A stretch of 64,000 nt of DNA from Curtobacterium sp. MCBD17_013 (GCF_003234565.1 NZ_QKTU01000004.1:205033-269032), one strand, 5' to 3'. Positions 1-9,525 are shown, numbered from the stretch's first letter. Notes: generated from the letters alone by a model not told the origin. Numbers and translations are program-made.

Positions 1-105
1 CAGCTCCGCCGGCGTGAACAGGCGACGTCGGAGCGCGGGCGTGCGCTCGAGGACCCCGGCGAACCGACCGAGGTCCACGACGTCGACACCGATGCCGATG
101 ATCAC
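1..105 (-). CDS. acpS: Holo-[acyl-carrier-protein] synthase, N-terminal part only
   Basis: Only the first 35 codons are in the window. AcpS moves 4'-phosphopantetheine from CoA to a serine of apo-acyl carrier protein. The visible start reads [15 protein letters not shown], the conserved AcpS opening, with the Mg-binding aspartate at residue 8 and the following RF pair. A GTG start is used; it lies 4 bases after the glmS stop, so translation is probably coupled to glmS. The rest of the protein runs off the left edge, so completeness cannot be judged. Confidence 0.85.
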   Translation of the reverse strand, partial: MIIGIGVDVVDLGRFAGVLERTPALRRRLFTPAEL

Positions 106-109
106 GGGA

Positions 110-1957
110 CTACTCGACGGTCACCGACTTGGCGAGGTTGCGGGGCTGGTCCACGTCGAGCCCCTTGGCCGCCGCCAGCTCCATCCCGAACATGTGCAGC
201 GGCGCGACCGCCAGGAGCGGCTCGAACAGCGGCGTCGCCAGCGGGATGCGCAGGACCTCGTCGGCGTAGGGCAGGACGGCCGCGTCGCCCTCTTCCGCGA
301 TCGCGATGACCCGCGCCCCACGGGCCCGGATCTCCTGGATGTTCGAGACGACCTTCGGGTGGAGCGACCGCTCGTCGCGGGGGCTCGGCACGATGACGAA
401 CACGATCTGCCCCGGTTCGATGAGCGCGATCGGGCCGTGCTTGAGCTCGCCCGCGGCGAAGCCCTCGGCGTGGATGTACGCGAGTTCCTTGAGCTTGAGC
501 GCCCCCTCGAGGGCGATGGGGTAGCCGACGTGGCGCCCGAGGAACAACACGCTCCGGGTGTCCGCCATCCAGCGCGCGAGCTCGGTCACCGAGGCGGCGT
601 CCTCGATCGTCTGCTGCAGCTTCGCCGGGAGCGCGTCGAGCTCCGCGACCTGCGCCGCGACCTGCTCCGGCGTGAGCGTGCCCCGGAGCGTCGCGAGGTG
701 CAGGCCGAGCAGGTACAGCGCGACACCCTGCGCCAGGAACGCCTTCGTCGAGGCCACGGCGACCTCGGGGCCCGCGTGCGTGTACAGCACGGCGTCGGAC
801 TCGCGCGGGATCGTCGCGCCCTGGGTGTTGCAGATGGACAGCGTGCGGGCACCCTGCTCACGGGCGTACTTGACCGCCATCAGGGTGTCCATGGTCTCGC
901 CGGACTGGCTGATCGACACGACGAGGGTCCGCTCGTCGAGGACCGGGTCGCGGTACCGGAACTCGTGCGCGAGCTCGACCTCGACCGGGACCCGCGCCCA
1001 CTGCTCGATCGCGTACTTGCCGAGGATCCCGGCGTACGCCGCGGTGCCACAGGCGATCACGATGACGCGGTCGACCTGGGCGAGGCGGTCCGCGATCGGC
1101 TCGAGGTCCGTCAGGGTCACGGCGCCGTCGTGCACGCGGCCGAGCAGCGTGTTCGCGACCGCCTCGGGCTCCTCGCTGATCTCCTTCGCCATGAAGCTCG
1201 ACCAGCCGCCCTTCTCGGCTGCGGACGCGTCCCACGACACCTCGAACTCGCTCGCGGTCGCGGGCGTGCCGTCGAACCCGATCACCGTCACGGCGTCGGG
1301 CCGGATCGTGACGATCTCGTCCTGCCCGATCGCCAGCGCGCGCTTGGTGTGCGACACGAAGGCCGCGACGTCCGAGCCGAGGAAGTTCTCGCCGTCGCCC
1401 AGGCCGACCACCAGGGGCGAGTTGCGGCGGGCGCCGACCACGACGTCCGGCTCGTCCGCGTGCACGACGAGCAGCGTGAAGGCGCCGTCGAGTCGGGCGA
1501 CCGTCCGCCGCATCGCCTCGGTCAGGTCGTGGCCGGCACGGAACTCCCGCGCGACCAGGTGCGCCGCGACCTCGCTGTCCGTCTCGCTGTGGAACGTCAC
1601 ACCCTCGGCCAGGAGCTCGTCCTTGAGCAGGGCGAAGTTCTCGATGATGCCGTTGTGGATGAGCGCCAACTTGCCACCGTCGGCCAGGTGCGGGTGGGCG
1701 TTGCCATCGGTCGGGCCGCCGTGCGTCGCCCATCGCGTGTGGCCGATGCCCGTGCGGCCGTCCGTCATCGGGTCGGCCTGCAGGTCGTCCTTGAGGACCT
1801 GCAGCTTGCCGGCCCGCTTGCGCGACTCGAGGTCGCCCGCGGCGTCGATCACGGCGACGCCCGCGGAGTCGTACCCCCGGTACTCGAGCCGACCCAGTCC
1901 GCCGAGGAGGACCTCCAGACTGCTGCCGTTGCCGACGTACCCGACGATGCCACACAT
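110..1957 (-). CDS. glmS: Glutamine--fructose-6-phosphate aminotransferase
   Basis: GlmS makes glucosamine-6-phosphate from fructose-6-phosphate and glutamine, the first committed step toward UDP-GlcNAc and peptidoglycan. The 615-residue product has the family length. It opens with MCGIVGYVG, so Cys2 becomes the N-terminal nucleophile of the glutaminase half; two SIS sugar-isomerase domains follow, with SQSGETMDT and AVASTKAF motifs. The start is fixed by Cys2: the frame stays open further upstream, but that part is antisense to the peroxidase gene. The stop is 4 bases from acpS. With glmM and coaA nearby, this is a cell-wall and CoA precursor neighbourhood. Confidence 0.97.
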   Translation of the reverse strand: MCGIVGYVGNGSSLEVLLGGLGRLEYRGYDSAGVAVIDAAGDLESRKRAGKLQVLKDDLQADPMTDGRTGIGHTRWATHGGPTDGNAHPHLADGGKLALIHNGIIENFALLKDELLAEGVTFHSETDSEVAAHLVAREFRAGHDLTEAMRRTVARLDGAFTLLVVHADEPDVVVGARRNSPLVVGLGDGENFLGSDVAAFVSHTKRALAIGQDEIVTIRPDAVTVIGFDGTPATASEFEVSWDASAAEKGGWSSFMAKEISEEPEAVANTLLGRVHDGAVTLTDLEPIADRLAQVDRVIVIACGTAAYAGILGKYAIEQWARVPVEVELAHEFRYRDPVLDERTLVVSISQSGETMDTLMAVKYAREQGARTLSICNTQGATIPRESDAVLYTHAGPEVAVASTKAFLAQGVALYLLGLHLATLRGTLTPEQVAAQVAELDALPAKLQQTIEDAASVTELARWMADTRSVLFLGRHVGYPIALEGALKLKELAYIHAEGFAAGELKHGPIALIEPGQIVFVIVPSPRDERSLHPKVVSNIQEIRARGARVIAIAEEGDAAVLPYADEVLRIPLATPLFEPLLAVAPLHMFGMELAAAKGLDVDQPRNLAKSVTVE

Positions 1958-1964
1958 GCGCTCG

Positions 1965-1970
1965 ATCCTA
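1965..1970 (-). promoter_or_regulatory. Probable leaderless -10 box of glmS
   Basis: On the minus strand TAGGAT ends 7 bases before the glmS ATG, which would put the transcription start at or next to the start codon. No good -35 hexamer is visible. The same geometry recurs at other genes here. Confidence 0.5.
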
Positions 1971-2065
1971 TGGGGTGCGCGGCCGGGAGCCCGCCGCACG
2001 GGCGTCGCGCGATCGCCCTGCCGGTCGCCGGTCCGGGGACACGCACGGCGCCCAGCTGCCGGGTC

Positions 2066-2071
2066 TAGCTT
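2066..2071 (+). promoter_or_regulatory. Probable leaderless -10 box of the peroxidase gene
   Basis: TAGCTT ends 6 bases before the GTG start on the plus strand and fits TANNNT. No Shine-Dalgarno sequence is present between it and the start, which is consistent with a leaderless mRNA. Confidence 0.45.
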
Positions 2072-2077
2072 CGGCCC

Positions 2078-2560
2078 GTGACCCTCACCGACATCCCGAT
2101 CACCACGCTCCAGGGCGAGCAGACCACCTTCGGCGCGTTCACCGACAAGGTCGTCCTCGTGGTGAACGTGGCCTCCCGATGCGGCCTCGCGCCGCAGTAC
2201 GAGCAGCTCGAGGAACTCCAGCGCCGGTACGGCGACCGTGGGTTCACCGTCCTCGGGTTCCCGAGCAACCAGTTCCTGCAGGAGCTCGGGTCGTCCGAGG
2301 CCATCGAGGAGTACTGCAGCACCACCTGGGGCGTCACGTTCCCGATGTCCGAGAAGGTCAAGGTGAACGGCCGCGGCGCCCATCCGCTGTACCAGGAGCT
2401 CAAGCAGACCCCGGACGCGAACGGCAAGGCCGGACGGGTGACGTGGAACTTCGAGAAGTTCGTCGTGACGCCGGACGGCGCCGTCCACCGGTTCCGGCCC
2501 ACGACTGTGCCGGACGACCCGGCGATCGTCGCCGTGATCGAGGCCGCGCTCCCCGCCTGA
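2078..2560 (+). CDS. Glutathione peroxidase-family thiol peroxidase
   Basis: A 160-residue thioredoxin-fold peroxidase of the GPx/BtuE family, reducing hydroperoxides in the cytoplasm. The peroxidatic cysteine is Cys35 in NVASRCG, the catalytic Gln is Gln65 in GFPSNQF, and the Trp-Asn pair appears in VTWNFEKF. Cys80 in EEYCSTTWGV sits where 2-Cys members carry the resolving cysteine, so the enzyme probably uses thioredoxin (or mycothiol) rather than glutathione, which actinobacteria generally lack. GTG start. It is divergent from glmS and shares a terminator hairpin with the convergent aldo/keto reductase. Confidence 0.9.
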   Translation: MTLTDIPITTLQGEQTTFGAFTDKVVLVVNVASRCGLAPQYEQLEELQRRYGDRGFTVLGFPSNQFLQELGSSEAIEEYCSTTWGVTFPMSEKVKVNGRGAHPLYQELKQTPDANGKAGRVTWNFEKFVVTPDGAVHRFRPTTVPDDPAIVAVIEAALPA

Positions 2561-2570
2561 GCCTGCGGGC

Positions 2571-2604
2571 GAGGCCCCGCACGCTCGGTGGCGTGCGGGG
2601 CCTC
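2571..2604. terminator. Bidirectional terminator between peroxidase and aldo/keto reductase genes
   Basis: A perfect 14-bp stem (GAGGCCCCGCACGC with its complement) and a 6-base loop lie between two convergent stop codons. There is no strong T-run, as is common for actinobacterial terminators. Confidence 0.8.
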
Positions 2605-2618
2605 GGACCGACCGGCGG

Positions 2619-3677
2619 TCAGTCCTGGTGCAGGTGTCGCCCGATGAGGCTGAGGTCGGCCGCGCTCGACCGACCGTCCGCCGTGTTCGCCTGGTGCCAG
2701 TACGGGTACTGCAGCGGGGTCGCACTCGCGTCGTCGAGGCGGGCGATCTCGTCCGCGGAGAGCTGGACGTCTGCCGCTCCGAGGCTGTCGGTGAGCTGCT
2801 CCTCGGTCCGCGCGCCGACGATCGCCGAGGTGACGCCCGGCTTCGCGAGCGTCCAGGCCAGGCCGACCTGCGTCGCGGTGACGCCCCGCTGCTCGGCGAT
2901 GTCGACGAGCACCTCGATCGTGTCGTACAGGCGGTCCTCGTCGTCGATGGGCGGCTCGGTCCAGCCCTCGAAGCGCCGCGAACCCTCGGGCACGTCCTGA
3001 CCGCGACGGTACTTGCCGGTGAGCAGCCCGCCCGCGAGCGGACTCCAGACGAGGATGCCGATGCCCTGGTCGAGCGTGATCGGCACGAGCTCGTTCTCGG
3101 CGTCGCGGGACTGCAGCGAGTAGTAGATCTGCTGGCTCGCGAAGTGCTCCAGGTGGTGCTTGTCGGAGGCCCACATCGCCTTCATGAGGTGCCATCCGGA
3201 GAAGTTCGACGCACCGATGTACCGCACCTTGCCCGACCGGACGAGGTCGTCCAGCGCGCTCAGCGTCTCCTCGAGGGGCGTCGAGCCGTCCCAGCCGTGC
3301 AGCTGGTAGAGGTCGATGTGGTCGGTACCGAGCCGACGGAGGCTGTCCTCGGCGGCCTTGACGATGTGGTGACGGGACAGCCCGCCGTCGTTCGGCCCGG
3401 GGCCCATGCCCCCGCGGACCTTCGTGGCGATGAGCACGTCCTCGCGCGCGCTGCCGAGCGCCTGGCCGAGGATCTCCTCGGACGCGCCGTCGGAGTAGAC
3501 GTCGGCCGTGTCGATGAGGTTGACGCCCGCGTCGCGCGCGATGTCGATCTGCCGGCGAGCCCCATCGACGTCGATGTGGCCGACCGGACTCGCCCAGCCG
3601 GTGCCGGCGAACCCCATCGTGCCGAGGCTGATCGTGGAGACCTGCAGTCCCGTGTTGCCCAGATGACGGTATTCCAT
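2619..3677 (-). CDS. Aldo/keto reductase
   Basis: A 352-residue NADPH-dependent TIM-barrel oxidoreductase of the YghZ/Tas-like aldo/keto reductase group. The catalytic tetrad is visible: Asp56 and Tyr61 in NLIDTADVYS, Lys86 in IATKVRGG, and His127 in YQLHGWDG. The start MEYRHLGNTGL is the standard family opening. The substrate cannot be told from sequence. The gene stands alone, facing the peroxidase gene, with a TAGGGT box 7 bases upstream of its ATG. Confidence 0.92.
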   Translation of the reverse strand: MEYRHLGNTGLQVSTISLGTMGFAGTGWASPVGHIDVDGARRQIDIARDAGVNLIDTADVYSDGASEEILGQALGSAREDVLIATKVRGGMGPGPNDGGLSRHHIVKAAEDSLRRLGTDHIDLYQLHGWDGSTPLEETLSALDDLVRSGKVRYIGASNFSGWHLMKAMWASDKHHLEHFASQQIYYSLQSRDAENELVPITLDQGIGILVWSPLAGGLLTGKYRRGQDVPEGSRRFEGWTEPPIDDEDRLYDTIEVLVDIAEQRGVTATQVGLAWTLAKPGVTSAIVGARTEEQLTDSLGAADVQLSADEIARLDDASATPLQYPYWHQANTADGRSSAADLSLIGRHLHQD

Positions 3678-3684
3678 GCGGCCG

Positions 3685-3690
3685 ACCCTA
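3685..3690 (-). promoter_or_regulatory. Probable leaderless -10 box of the aldo/keto reductase gene
   Basis: TAGGGT on the minus strand ends 7 bases before the ATG at 3677; no ribosome binding site lies between them. Confidence 0.45.
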
Positions 3691-3735
3691 CTCAGACAAC
3701 AGACAGCAGTACGCCCAGGAGAGCGACGCGCTCGG

Positions 3736-4113
3736 TCACTTCGACGAGGCCTGGGGCGGGAACTGCTCCTGTATGAAGACGTCTCGTGGCTGCGGATAGG
3801 TGGACACGAAGCTGGCCCCGCTCATCCAGCCGCCGACGCGCTGTCCGTCGGGGAGCGATATGCGGATCCACTTGTCGCCCTGTCGCCGGGCGGCCTTGTC
3901 CCAGGCAGTGGGCGTGCTCTCGTAGGCGGTCTGCCGCCGCGGCAGCTTGAGCCAGCTCGGCCACCACTGCACGGTCGGCGCCTCGAGACGGAGTTCCGCG
4001 TGGAGGCCCAGGGCCAGTGCGGTGGGGACGACGACCGCCATCACGAGGATCGCGACGCCGGCGAGCGCCGGCTGTGCGCTCAGGGTCTCCCGCGGTGCTG
4101 TGATCCGGTCCAC
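3736..4113 (-). CDS. Small membrane-anchored protein of unknown function
   Basis: I do not recognise the family. With the GTG at 4113 the product is 125 residues; a GTG at 4140 would add nine and cannot be excluded. A single hydrophobic segment (about residues 15-38, [20 protein letters not shown]) is followed by a roughly 85-residue soluble domain rich in Trp with a conserved-looking end, GGWMSGASF. Third codon positions are strongly GC, so it is a real coding frame. It lies between the aldo/keto reductase gene and the divergent coaA. Likely topology: one membrane anchor with the domain outside; this is inference. Confidence 0.65.
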   Translation of the reverse strand: MDRITAPRETLSAQPALAGVAILVMAVVVPTALALGLHAELRLEAPTVQWWPSWLKLPRRQTAYESTPTAWDKAARRQGDKWIRISLPDGQRVGGWMSGASFVSTYPQPRDVFIQEQFPPQASSK

Positions 4114-4174
4114 CCGCCGTGGACAGCACGTCGTCCACACCGCGTCGGCTCGGAGACTGCACCATCCTCTCGTC

Positions 4175-4180
4175 TACCCT
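4175..4180 (+). promoter_or_regulatory. Probable leaderless -10 box of coaA
   Basis: TACCCT ends 7 bases before the coaA ATG at 4188. There is no purine-rich ribosome binding site in the gap, which supports a leaderless transcript. Confidence 0.5.
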
Positions 4181-4187
4181 CGTCCTC

Positions 4188-5135
4188 ATGGCCAACGCCC
4201 ACGCGGAGACCGTCGCCCACCCGACGCCCTTCGTCGAGATCGACCGCCCCGAGTGGTCCGCCCTCGCACCCTCCCAGCACCTCGCGCTCACCGAGACCGA
4301 GATCGTCCAGCTCCGCGGGCTCGGCGACCGGCTCGACATGGACGAGGTGCAACAGGTCTACCTCCCGCTGTCCCGGCTGCTCAACCTCTACGCGGCGGGC
4401 GCCCGGAGCCTCCACGCGGCCACGAGCGGGTTCCTCGGCGAGCGAGCGTCACGCACGCCCTTCGTGATCGGCGTCGCGGGGTCCGTCGCGGTGGGCAAGT
4501 CCACCGTCGCGCGGCTGCTCCGCGAGCTGACGAAGCGCTGGGAGGACACCCCGCGGGTCGAACTCGTGACGACGGACGGCTTCCTCTACCCGAACGCGGA
4601 GCTCGAGCGCCGCGGGATCATGGACCGCAAGGGGTTCCCCGAGTCCTACGATCGCCGCGCCCTGCTGCGCTTCGTCAGCCAGGTCAAGAGTGGTGCGGCC
4701 GAGGTCCGCGCCCCGTTCTACTCACATCTGCAGTACGACATCGTGCCCGACGCCGAGATCGTCGTCCGCCAGCCCGACGTGCTCATCGTCGAGGGGCTCA
4801 CGGTGCTCGCACCACCCGTCAACGGCGGCCTGGCACTGTCGGACCTCTTCGACTTCACGATCTACGTCGACGCGAAGACCCGCGACATCGAGTCCTGGTA
4901 CGTCGACCGCTTCCTCGCCCTGCAGCAGGCGGCCTTCGCGGACCCGAACTCGTTCTTCCACCGCTTCGCGACGCTCTCCCACGAGGACGCCGTCCGCACC
5001 GCGACGGACGTCTGGCGGAGCATCAACGAGCCGAACCTCCTCGAGAACGTCCTGCCGACGCGATCCCGGGCGACGCTCGTGCTCAAGAAGGGCGCAGACC
5101 ACTCCGTCTCGAGCGTGCTGCTCCGCAAGATCTGA
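4188..5135 (+). CDS. coaA: Type I pantothenate kinase
   Basis: CoaA phosphorylates pantothenate with ATP, the first step of coenzyme A synthesis. The 315-residue product matches the bacterial type I family in length. The Walker A loop is GSVAVGKS at residues 98-105, followed by the TTDGFLYPN and RKGFPESYD motifs typical of PanK-I. The ATG at 4188 was chosen because the -10 box and family length both fit it; the frame is open 69 bases further upstream without a supporting signal. It is convergent with glmM, with 18 bases between stops. CoA feedback inhibition is known for the family. Confidence 0.97.
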   Translation: MANAHAETVAHPTPFVEIDRPEWSALAPSQHLALTETEIVQLRGLGDRLDMDEVQQVYLPLSRLLNLYAAGARSLHAATSGFLGERASRTPFVIGVAGSVAVGKSTVARLLRELTKRWEDTPRVELVTTDGFLYPNAELERRGIMDRKGFPESYDRRALLRFVSQVKSGAAEVRAPFYSHLQYDIVPDAEIVVRQPDVLIVEGLTVLAPPVNGGLALSDLFDFTIYVDAKTRDIESWYVDRFLALQQAAFADPNSFFHRFATLSHEDAVRTATDVWRSINEPNLLENVLPTRSRATLVLKKGADHSVSSVLLRKI

Positions 5136-5153
5136 CGCACCACCCGGCCGTGA

Positions 5154-6527
5154 TCAGGCCGCGTCGAGTCCGAGCCGGTCGTGCACGACCGCGGCGAGTT
5201 CGTTGGCGACGCGCTCCGCGGTCGCCTGGTCCGCCGCCTCGACCATCACCCGGACCACGGGTTCGGTGCCCGACGGCCGGAGCAGGACCCGCCCGGTGTC
5301 ACCGAGCGCTGCCTCGGCGCCCGCGATGGCGCGCTGGACACCGGCGTCGTCGAGGCCGTGCCGGTCGACACCGCGCACGTTGACGAGCACCTGCGGGAAC
5401 ACGGTCATGCACGCGGCCAGTTCGGCCAGGGTCTTGCCCGTGCGGGCCATCTCGGCGACCAGGTGGAGCCCGGTCAGGATGCCGTCGCCGGTCGTGGCGA
5501 ACTCGTTGAAGATGATGTGGCCCGACTGCTCGCCGCCGAGCGAGTACCCGCCCTCGACCATCTTCTCGAGCACGTACCGGTCGCCCACGGCGGTCTCGAG
5601 CACCGCGATGTCGTTCTCGGCCATCGCCCGGCGGAGACCGAGGTTGCTCATGACCGTGGCCACGAGCGTGTCGTCCTGCAACCGGCCGCGCTCCTTGAGG
5701 GACAGCGCGAGGATCGCCATGATCTGGTCGCCGTCGATCGCGTTGCCCTCGGCGTCGACCGCCAGACACCGGTCGGCGTCGCCGTCGTGGGCGATCCCGA
5801 CGTCGGCGCCGGCCTCGAGCACGGCGCGGGCGAGGTTGTCGATGTGGGTCGACCCGACGCCGTCGTTGATGTTGACGCCGTCCGGGTCGGCACCGATGAG
5901 GGTGATCCGCGCGCCGGCGTTGACGAACACCTCGGGCGACACCGCGGCCGCGGCCCCGTTCGCACAGTCGAGGACGACGTGGATGCCGTCGAGCCGCGCG
6001 GGCAGGGTGCTCAGCAGGTGGACGACGTAGCGGTCCTCGGCGTCGGCGAAGCGGGTGATCCGCCCGACGTCGGCGCCGGTGGGCACCGGGACCTCGGCGC
6101 TCCCGATCGCTGCCTCGATGCGGTCCTCGACCTCGTCGGGGAGCTTCCGGCCGCCGGCGGCGAAGAACTTGATCCCGTTGTCGGGCGCCGGGTTGTGGGA
6201 CGCGGAGACCATCACGCCGAAGTCCGCGTCGATGTCGGCGACGAGGAACGCCGCCGCGGGGGTGGGGATGACCCCGGCGTCGAGGACGTCGACGCCGGCG
6301 CTCGCCAGGCCGGCCGCGACGGCCGCGCCCAGGAACTCCCCGGAGACGCGCGGATCGCGCGCCAGGACCGCGATGGGACGCGGCCGACCGGACGCACGAC
6401 GTGCGTCCGCGTGGTGTCCGTGCGTGAGCACGGCCGCGCTCGCCTGGGCGAGGCCCAGTGCGAGCGCGGCCGTCAGCTCGCCGTTGGCGAGACCACGAAC
6501 ACCGTCCGTTCCGAACAGACGTGGCAC
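5154..6527 (-). CDS. glmM: Phosphoglucosamine mutase
   Basis: GlmM converts glucosamine-6-phosphate to glucosamine-1-phosphate, the step after GlmS. The 457-residue product opens [11 protein letters not shown] after a GTG start, has the phosphoserine loop VSASHNP (active Ser110), and the Mg-binding HDGDADR motif. The frame is open upstream of the GTG, but FGTDGVRG fixes the family start near it. It follows rpsI by 22 bases and is probably read from the rplM promoter, tying cell-wall precursor supply to ribosome synthesis. Confidence 0.97.
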   Translation of the reverse strand: MPRLFGTDGVRGLANGELTAALALGLAQASAAVLTHGHHADARRASGRPRPIAVLARDPRVSGEFLGAAVAAGLASAGVDVLDAGVIPTPAAAFLVADIDADFGVMVSASHNPAPDNGIKFFAAGGRKLPDEVEDRIEAAIGSAEVPVPTGADVGRITRFADAEDRYVVHLLSTLPARLDGIHVVLDCANGAAAAVSPEVFVNAGARITLIGADPDGVNINDGVGSTHIDNLARAVLEAGADVGIAHDGDADRCLAVDAEGNAIDGDQIMAILALSLKERGRLQDDTLVATVMSNLGLRRAMAENDIAVLETAVGDRYVLEKMVEGGYSLGGEQSGHIIFNEFATTGDGILTGLHLVAEMARTGKTLAELAACMTVFPQVLVNVRGVDRHGLDDAGVQRAIAGAEAALGDTGRVLLRPSGTEPVVRVMVEAADQATAERVANELAAVVHDRLGLDAA

Positions 6528-6549
6528 GGTGATGCCGTCCGAAGCGCGA

Positions 6550-7035
6550 TCAGCGCTTCGAGAACTGCGACGCCTTACGGGCCTTCTTGAGACCGGCCTT
6601 CTTGCGCTCGATGACGCGGGCGTCACGGGTGAGGAAGCCCGCCTTCTTGAGCGTGGCGCGGTTGTTCTCGCGGTCGATCTCGTTGAGCGCCCGGGCGATC
6701 GCCAGACGCAGCGCGCCGGCCTGGCCCGAGGGGCCTCCACCGGTGATGCGGGCGGTGACGTCGTACGAACCGATGAGCTCGAGGACCTTGAACGGGTCGT
6801 TGATGAGCTGCTGGTGGAGCTTGTTCGGGAAGTAGTCCTCGAGCGAGCGGCCGTTCACCGAGAACGTGCCGGCGCCGGGGACGAGGCGCACGCGGGCGAT
6901 GGCCTCCTTGCGGCGACCGACGGCCGCGCCCGAGACGTTGAGGATCTGACGAGGAGCCGCCTCCGAGGTCGCCGGGGCGCTCTCGGTGCTGAAGCTCGAC
7001 GGGGTCTGGTCGATGGAGTCTGCGATCTGAGCCAT
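6550..7035 (-). CDS. rpsI: 30S ribosomal protein S9
   Basis: S9 contacts P-site tRNA through its basic C-terminal tail. The product has 161 residues, with the S9 core from about residue 31 ([12 protein letters not shown]) and the conserved [19 protein letters not shown] segment, ending in SQFSKR. The first 30 residues are a Ser/Thr/Ala-rich extension typical of actinobacterial S9. It lies 38 bases downstream of rplM in the usual rplM-rpsI pair. Confidence 0.98.
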   Translation of the reverse strand: MAQIADSIDQTPSSFSTESAPATSEAAPRQILNVSGAAVGRRKEAIARVRLVPGAGTFSVNGRSLEDYFPNKLHQQLINDPFKVLELIGSYDVTARITGGGPSGQAGALRLAIARALNEIDRENNRATLKKAGFLTRDARVIERKKAGLKKARKASQFSKR

Positions 7036-7073
7036 GAGTGTGGAGTCCTGTGTCTTCTGCTGCGTGGCCGTCG

Positions 7074-7520
7074 TTACTGCGCGACCTGGTCGAGGGTGTA
7101 CGGCGTCGGCTGCTGGGCGACGTGCGGGTGCTCGGGACCGGCGTAGACCTTGAGCTTCTTGAGCTGGGCGCGGCCGAGGCTGTTCTTCGGGAGCATGCCG
7201 CGGATCGCCTTCTCGACGGCGCGGGTCGGGTGCTTCTCGAGCATCTCCGGGTAGGTCGTGGCGGTGATGCCGCCCGGGTAGCCGGAGTGCCGGTAGTACG
7301 TCTTCTGCGCCAGCTTCGAGCCGGTCAGGGCGACCTTCTCGGCGTTGACGATGATGACGAAGTCACCCATGTCCATGTGCGGAGCGAAGGTGGCCTTGTG
7401 CTTGCCGCGCAGGAGCGCCGCGGCGTGCGAGGCGAGGCGGCCGAGGACGACGTCGGTGGCGTCGATGACGAGCCACTTCGGCTGGACGTCCGCGGGCTTC
7501 GGTGAGAACGTGCGAGTCAC
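7074..7520 (-). CDS. rplM: 50S ribosomal protein L13
   Basis: L13 is an early-assembling 23S rRNA-binding protein. With the GTG at 7520 the product is 148 residues, the normal family length, starting [16 protein letters not shown]. The frame is open further upstream but lacks L13-like sequence there. Family motifs [12 protein letters not shown] and [18 protein letters not shown] are present. It heads the rplM-rpsI-glmM unit and has a clear promoter at 7659-7687. Confidence 0.98.
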   Translation of the reverse strand: MTRTFSPKPADVQPKWLVIDATDVVLGRLASHAAALLRGKHKATFAPHMDMGDFVIIVNAEKVALTGSKLAQKTYYRHSGYPGGITATTYPEMLEKHPTRAVEKAIRGMLPKNSLGRAQLKKLKVYAGPEHPHVAQQPTPYTLDQVAQ

Positions 7521-7658
7521 AGGTGTGCTGCTTTCGTGTCGAGGTGAGGTGTCCGTGAATCCCACTCCGGTGGGGTGTTCCGCGGGGCGACGCCCGGCGA
7601 ACGCTCCGGTGGAGGGCTCAACTTCGGGTCCGACGCACGAGGCGCAGACCAATCGACG

Positions 7659-7687
7659 ACACTACCGGAGCGTGGCGGTACCGTCAA
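7659..7687 (-). promoter_or_regulatory. Promoter of rplM-rpsI-glmM
   Basis: On the minus strand TTGACG is followed by a 17-base spacer and TAGTGT. This is a near-consensus housekeeping-sigma promoter and would start transcription near 7652, leaving a leader of about 130 bases before rplM. Confidence 0.75.
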
Positions 7688-7699
7688 ACCTCGACGGAC

Positions 7700-8446
7700 T
7701 CAGTGCCCGATCGGGACCCAGCGGTCACCGACCCGGTGCACGGCGGGCCCGTGGCCCGGCAGCACGATCCCCGGCAGGGGCAGCGCCGCGGCCGACTCCA
7801 CAGCGGTGGCCGTGTCCGCGGTGAACAGGGCCCGGATCATCCGCGGCCGCGGCGACCACGACCGGGGCTGCACGTCGTGGTGCGTGACGACCGCGTCGCC
7901 GGTGACGAGCGCGTCCGCGGCGGGCAACAGGTACGCCGTCGACCCGAGCGTGTGCCCGGGGGCCGGCAGGGGTGCGATGGCCCGCTCGTCGAAGTCGCGA
8001 GCCGTGAACGCGCGGACCGGGGGCACGGTCACGGGATCGAGGCCGCCCGAGCGGACGGCACGGGCGGCCCAGCCGAGCACCCGCGGCGCCACGATCCGGC
8101 CACCGATGTCGCCGAGCGTCGCCTGGTCCCGCTCGGGCCCGCGCACGGCCGCGACCTCGTCGGCGTGGGCCAGCACGGTCGCGCCGGGGTGGGCCTCCAG
8201 GATCGCGGGGAGGCCACCGATGTGGTCGACGTGCCCGTGCGTGACGTACACCCGGCGCAGGTCGGCCGGGTCGTGTCCCGCGTACCGGATGGTGTCGAGC
8301 ACGAGTCCGGCGTCGGCGGGGTACCCGGCGTCGACGAGGGCGACCCCGTCCTCCTCGGCGAGCACGACCCAGTTCGACACGGGTCCCTCGACGAACACCA
8401 CGCCCGGTGCGACCGCGACGACGGCCCGGGGCCTGCGCCGGCTCAC
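7700..8446 (-). CDS. Metallo-beta-lactamase-fold hydrolase
   Basis: A 248-residue MBL-fold enzyme with the dinuclear metal motif THGHVDH (His70, His72, Asp74, His75), then PGHTLGS, TGDAVV and a final PGHGP, so all metal ligands seem present. It resembles the glyoxalase II-like and Zn-dependent hydrolase branch; the substrate is unknown. Its GTG start overlaps the truA stop by four bases (GTGA), so it is translationally coupled to truA. Confidence 0.9.
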   Translation of the reverse strand: MSRRRPRAVVAVAPGVVFVEGPVSNWVVLAEEDGVALVDAGYPADAGLVLDTIRYAGHDPADLRRVYVTHGHVDHIGGLPAILEAHPGATVLAHADEVAAVRGPERDQATLGDIGGRIVAPRVLGWAARAVRSGGLDPVTVPPVRAFTARDFDERAIAPLPAPGHTLGSTAYLLPAADALVTGDAVVTHHDVQPRSWSPRPRMIRALFTADTATAVESAAALPLPGIVLPGHGPAVHRVGDRWVPIGH

Positions 8447-9438
8447 GCGCGTCGCTCCGCGACCGCACCCGACCCTGCGGGGCCTTCCGGGACGGCGGTG
8501 GGCGCGGCGGTGCTGATGGCCACCTCTCGAGCCTGGTCGGCCTCCGACCGGTGCCCGTCCTGGTCGCGGCGGGCCCGGGTCTGCTCCGCGCGGGCCGCGA
8601 GCTCGTCGTCGGGCGGGTAGCCGACCTCGGTGAGGACGAGCCCCTTCGCCGGGGCGACCGTGAACGCGCTCGTGCGCACCGCCTCCTCGCGCAGCTCCGC
8701 CAGCCGGTGCGGCGCGAGCCGCCCCTCGCCGACCGCGAGCGACGCACCCACCATCGCCCGCACCATGCTGTGGCAGAACGCGTCGGCCTGGAGGGACGCC
8801 ACGAGCACGCCGTCCGGCTCACGGTGCCATCGGAACTCCTGGAGCGTTCGGATGGTGGTGGCGCCCTCCCGCGGCTTGCAGAACGTGGCGAAGTCGTGCA
8901 GGCCGAGCAGCGTCAGGGCGCCCGTCTCCATCGCGCCCTCGTCGAGGCGCGTGGGGTACCACAGCGTGTGGCCGCGGCGGAGCGGGTCCCGCGGTGCCCC
9001 GAGGTCCGCGACGCGGTACGCGTACCGTCGCCAGACCGGGGAGAACCGGGCGTCGAACCCCGGCGGCGCGACCGCGACGGCCGTCACCACGACGTCACTG
9101 TCGAGCCCCGCGATGCCGTTCAGGCGGTGCAGGAGGGCGTCCGTCGGCAGCCGCTGGGGTCGGCCGGCCGCACCGCGGTGCGGTCGAGCGAGGCTCCCCC
9201 ACTGTTCGGGGGTGAGGTCACAGTGGGCGACCTGCCCCGTCGCGTGCACGCCCGCGTCCGTCCGGCCCGCCACCGTGAGGCGGGGCGCCGGACCGGAGCG
9301 CCGGAACACGGTCTCGAGCGCGGACTCGAGTTCGCCCTGCACCGTCCGGAGGGTCGGCTGCCGAGCCCATCCGGCGAACCCGCTGCCGTCGTAGGCGATG
9401 TCGAGCCGGAGACGCACGGAGCCGGCCTCGTCTGTCAC
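8443..9438 (-). CDS. truA: tRNA pseudouridine(38-40) synthase
   Basis: TruA isomerises uridines 38-40 in the anticodon stem of tRNAs. The catalytic aspartate is Asp61 in AGRTDAGVHA, and the LDIAYDGSGFAGWARQ opening is diagnostic. The 331-residue product is longer than the common 245-290, because of a basic C-terminal extension of about 45 residues. Truncated to the core it would still contain all motifs. In most actinobacteria truA follows rplQ; here an exporter and an AfsR-like regulator lie between them. Confidence 0.96.
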   Translation of the reverse strand: MTDEAGSVRLRLDIAYDGSGFAGWARQPTLRTVQGELESALETVFRRSGPAPRLTVAGRTDAGVHATGQVAHCDLTPEQWGSLARPHRGAAGRPQRLPTDALLHRLNGIAGLDSDVVVTAVAVAPPGFDARFSPVWRRYAYRVADLGAPRDPLRRGHTLWYPTRLDEGAMETGALTLLGLHDFATFCKPREGATTIRTLQEFRWHREPDGVLVASLQADAFCHSMVRAMVGASLAVGEGRLAPHRLAELREEAVRTSAFTVAPAKGLVLTEVGYPPDDELAARAEQTRARRDQDGHRSEADQAREVAISTAAPTAVPEGPAGSGAVAERRA

Positions 9439-9444
9439 GGAACG

Positions 9445-9450
9445 AGGGTA
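9445..9450 (-). promoter_or_regulatory. Probable leaderless -10 box of truA
   Basis: TACCCT on the minus strand ends 6 bases before the truA GTG. CTGACG copies, which resemble -35 elements, lie upstream inside the 11-bp repeats at 9453-9485. Confidence 0.45.
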
Positions 9451-9452
9451 CC

Positions 9453-9485
9453 GGCGTCAGCACCACGTCAGTGCCACGTCAGCGC
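9453..9485 (+). promoter_or_regulatory. Three tandem 11-bp direct repeats, candidate SARP/AfsR operator
   Basis: Three head-to-tail units GGCGTCAGCAC, CACGTCAGTGC and CACGTCAGCGC share the core CGTCAG with exact 11-base spacing, one helical turn. SARP-family regulators are known to bind heptameric direct repeats at 11-base spacing. The array lies about 40 bases before the exporter ATPase gene, and an AfsR/SARP-like gene follows the exporter. That it is the operator is inference; the repeats also overlap the truA upstream region. Confidence 0.45.
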
Positions 9486-9525
9486 CCGCCCGGAGCATGG
9501 GCACCGTCGAACGAAAGGACACCCC

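Noticed and set aside
1958..2725. Extended glmS frame reaching back to 2725
   Set aside because: GlmS needs Cys2 directly after the start, and the extension is antisense to a well-supported peroxidase gene.
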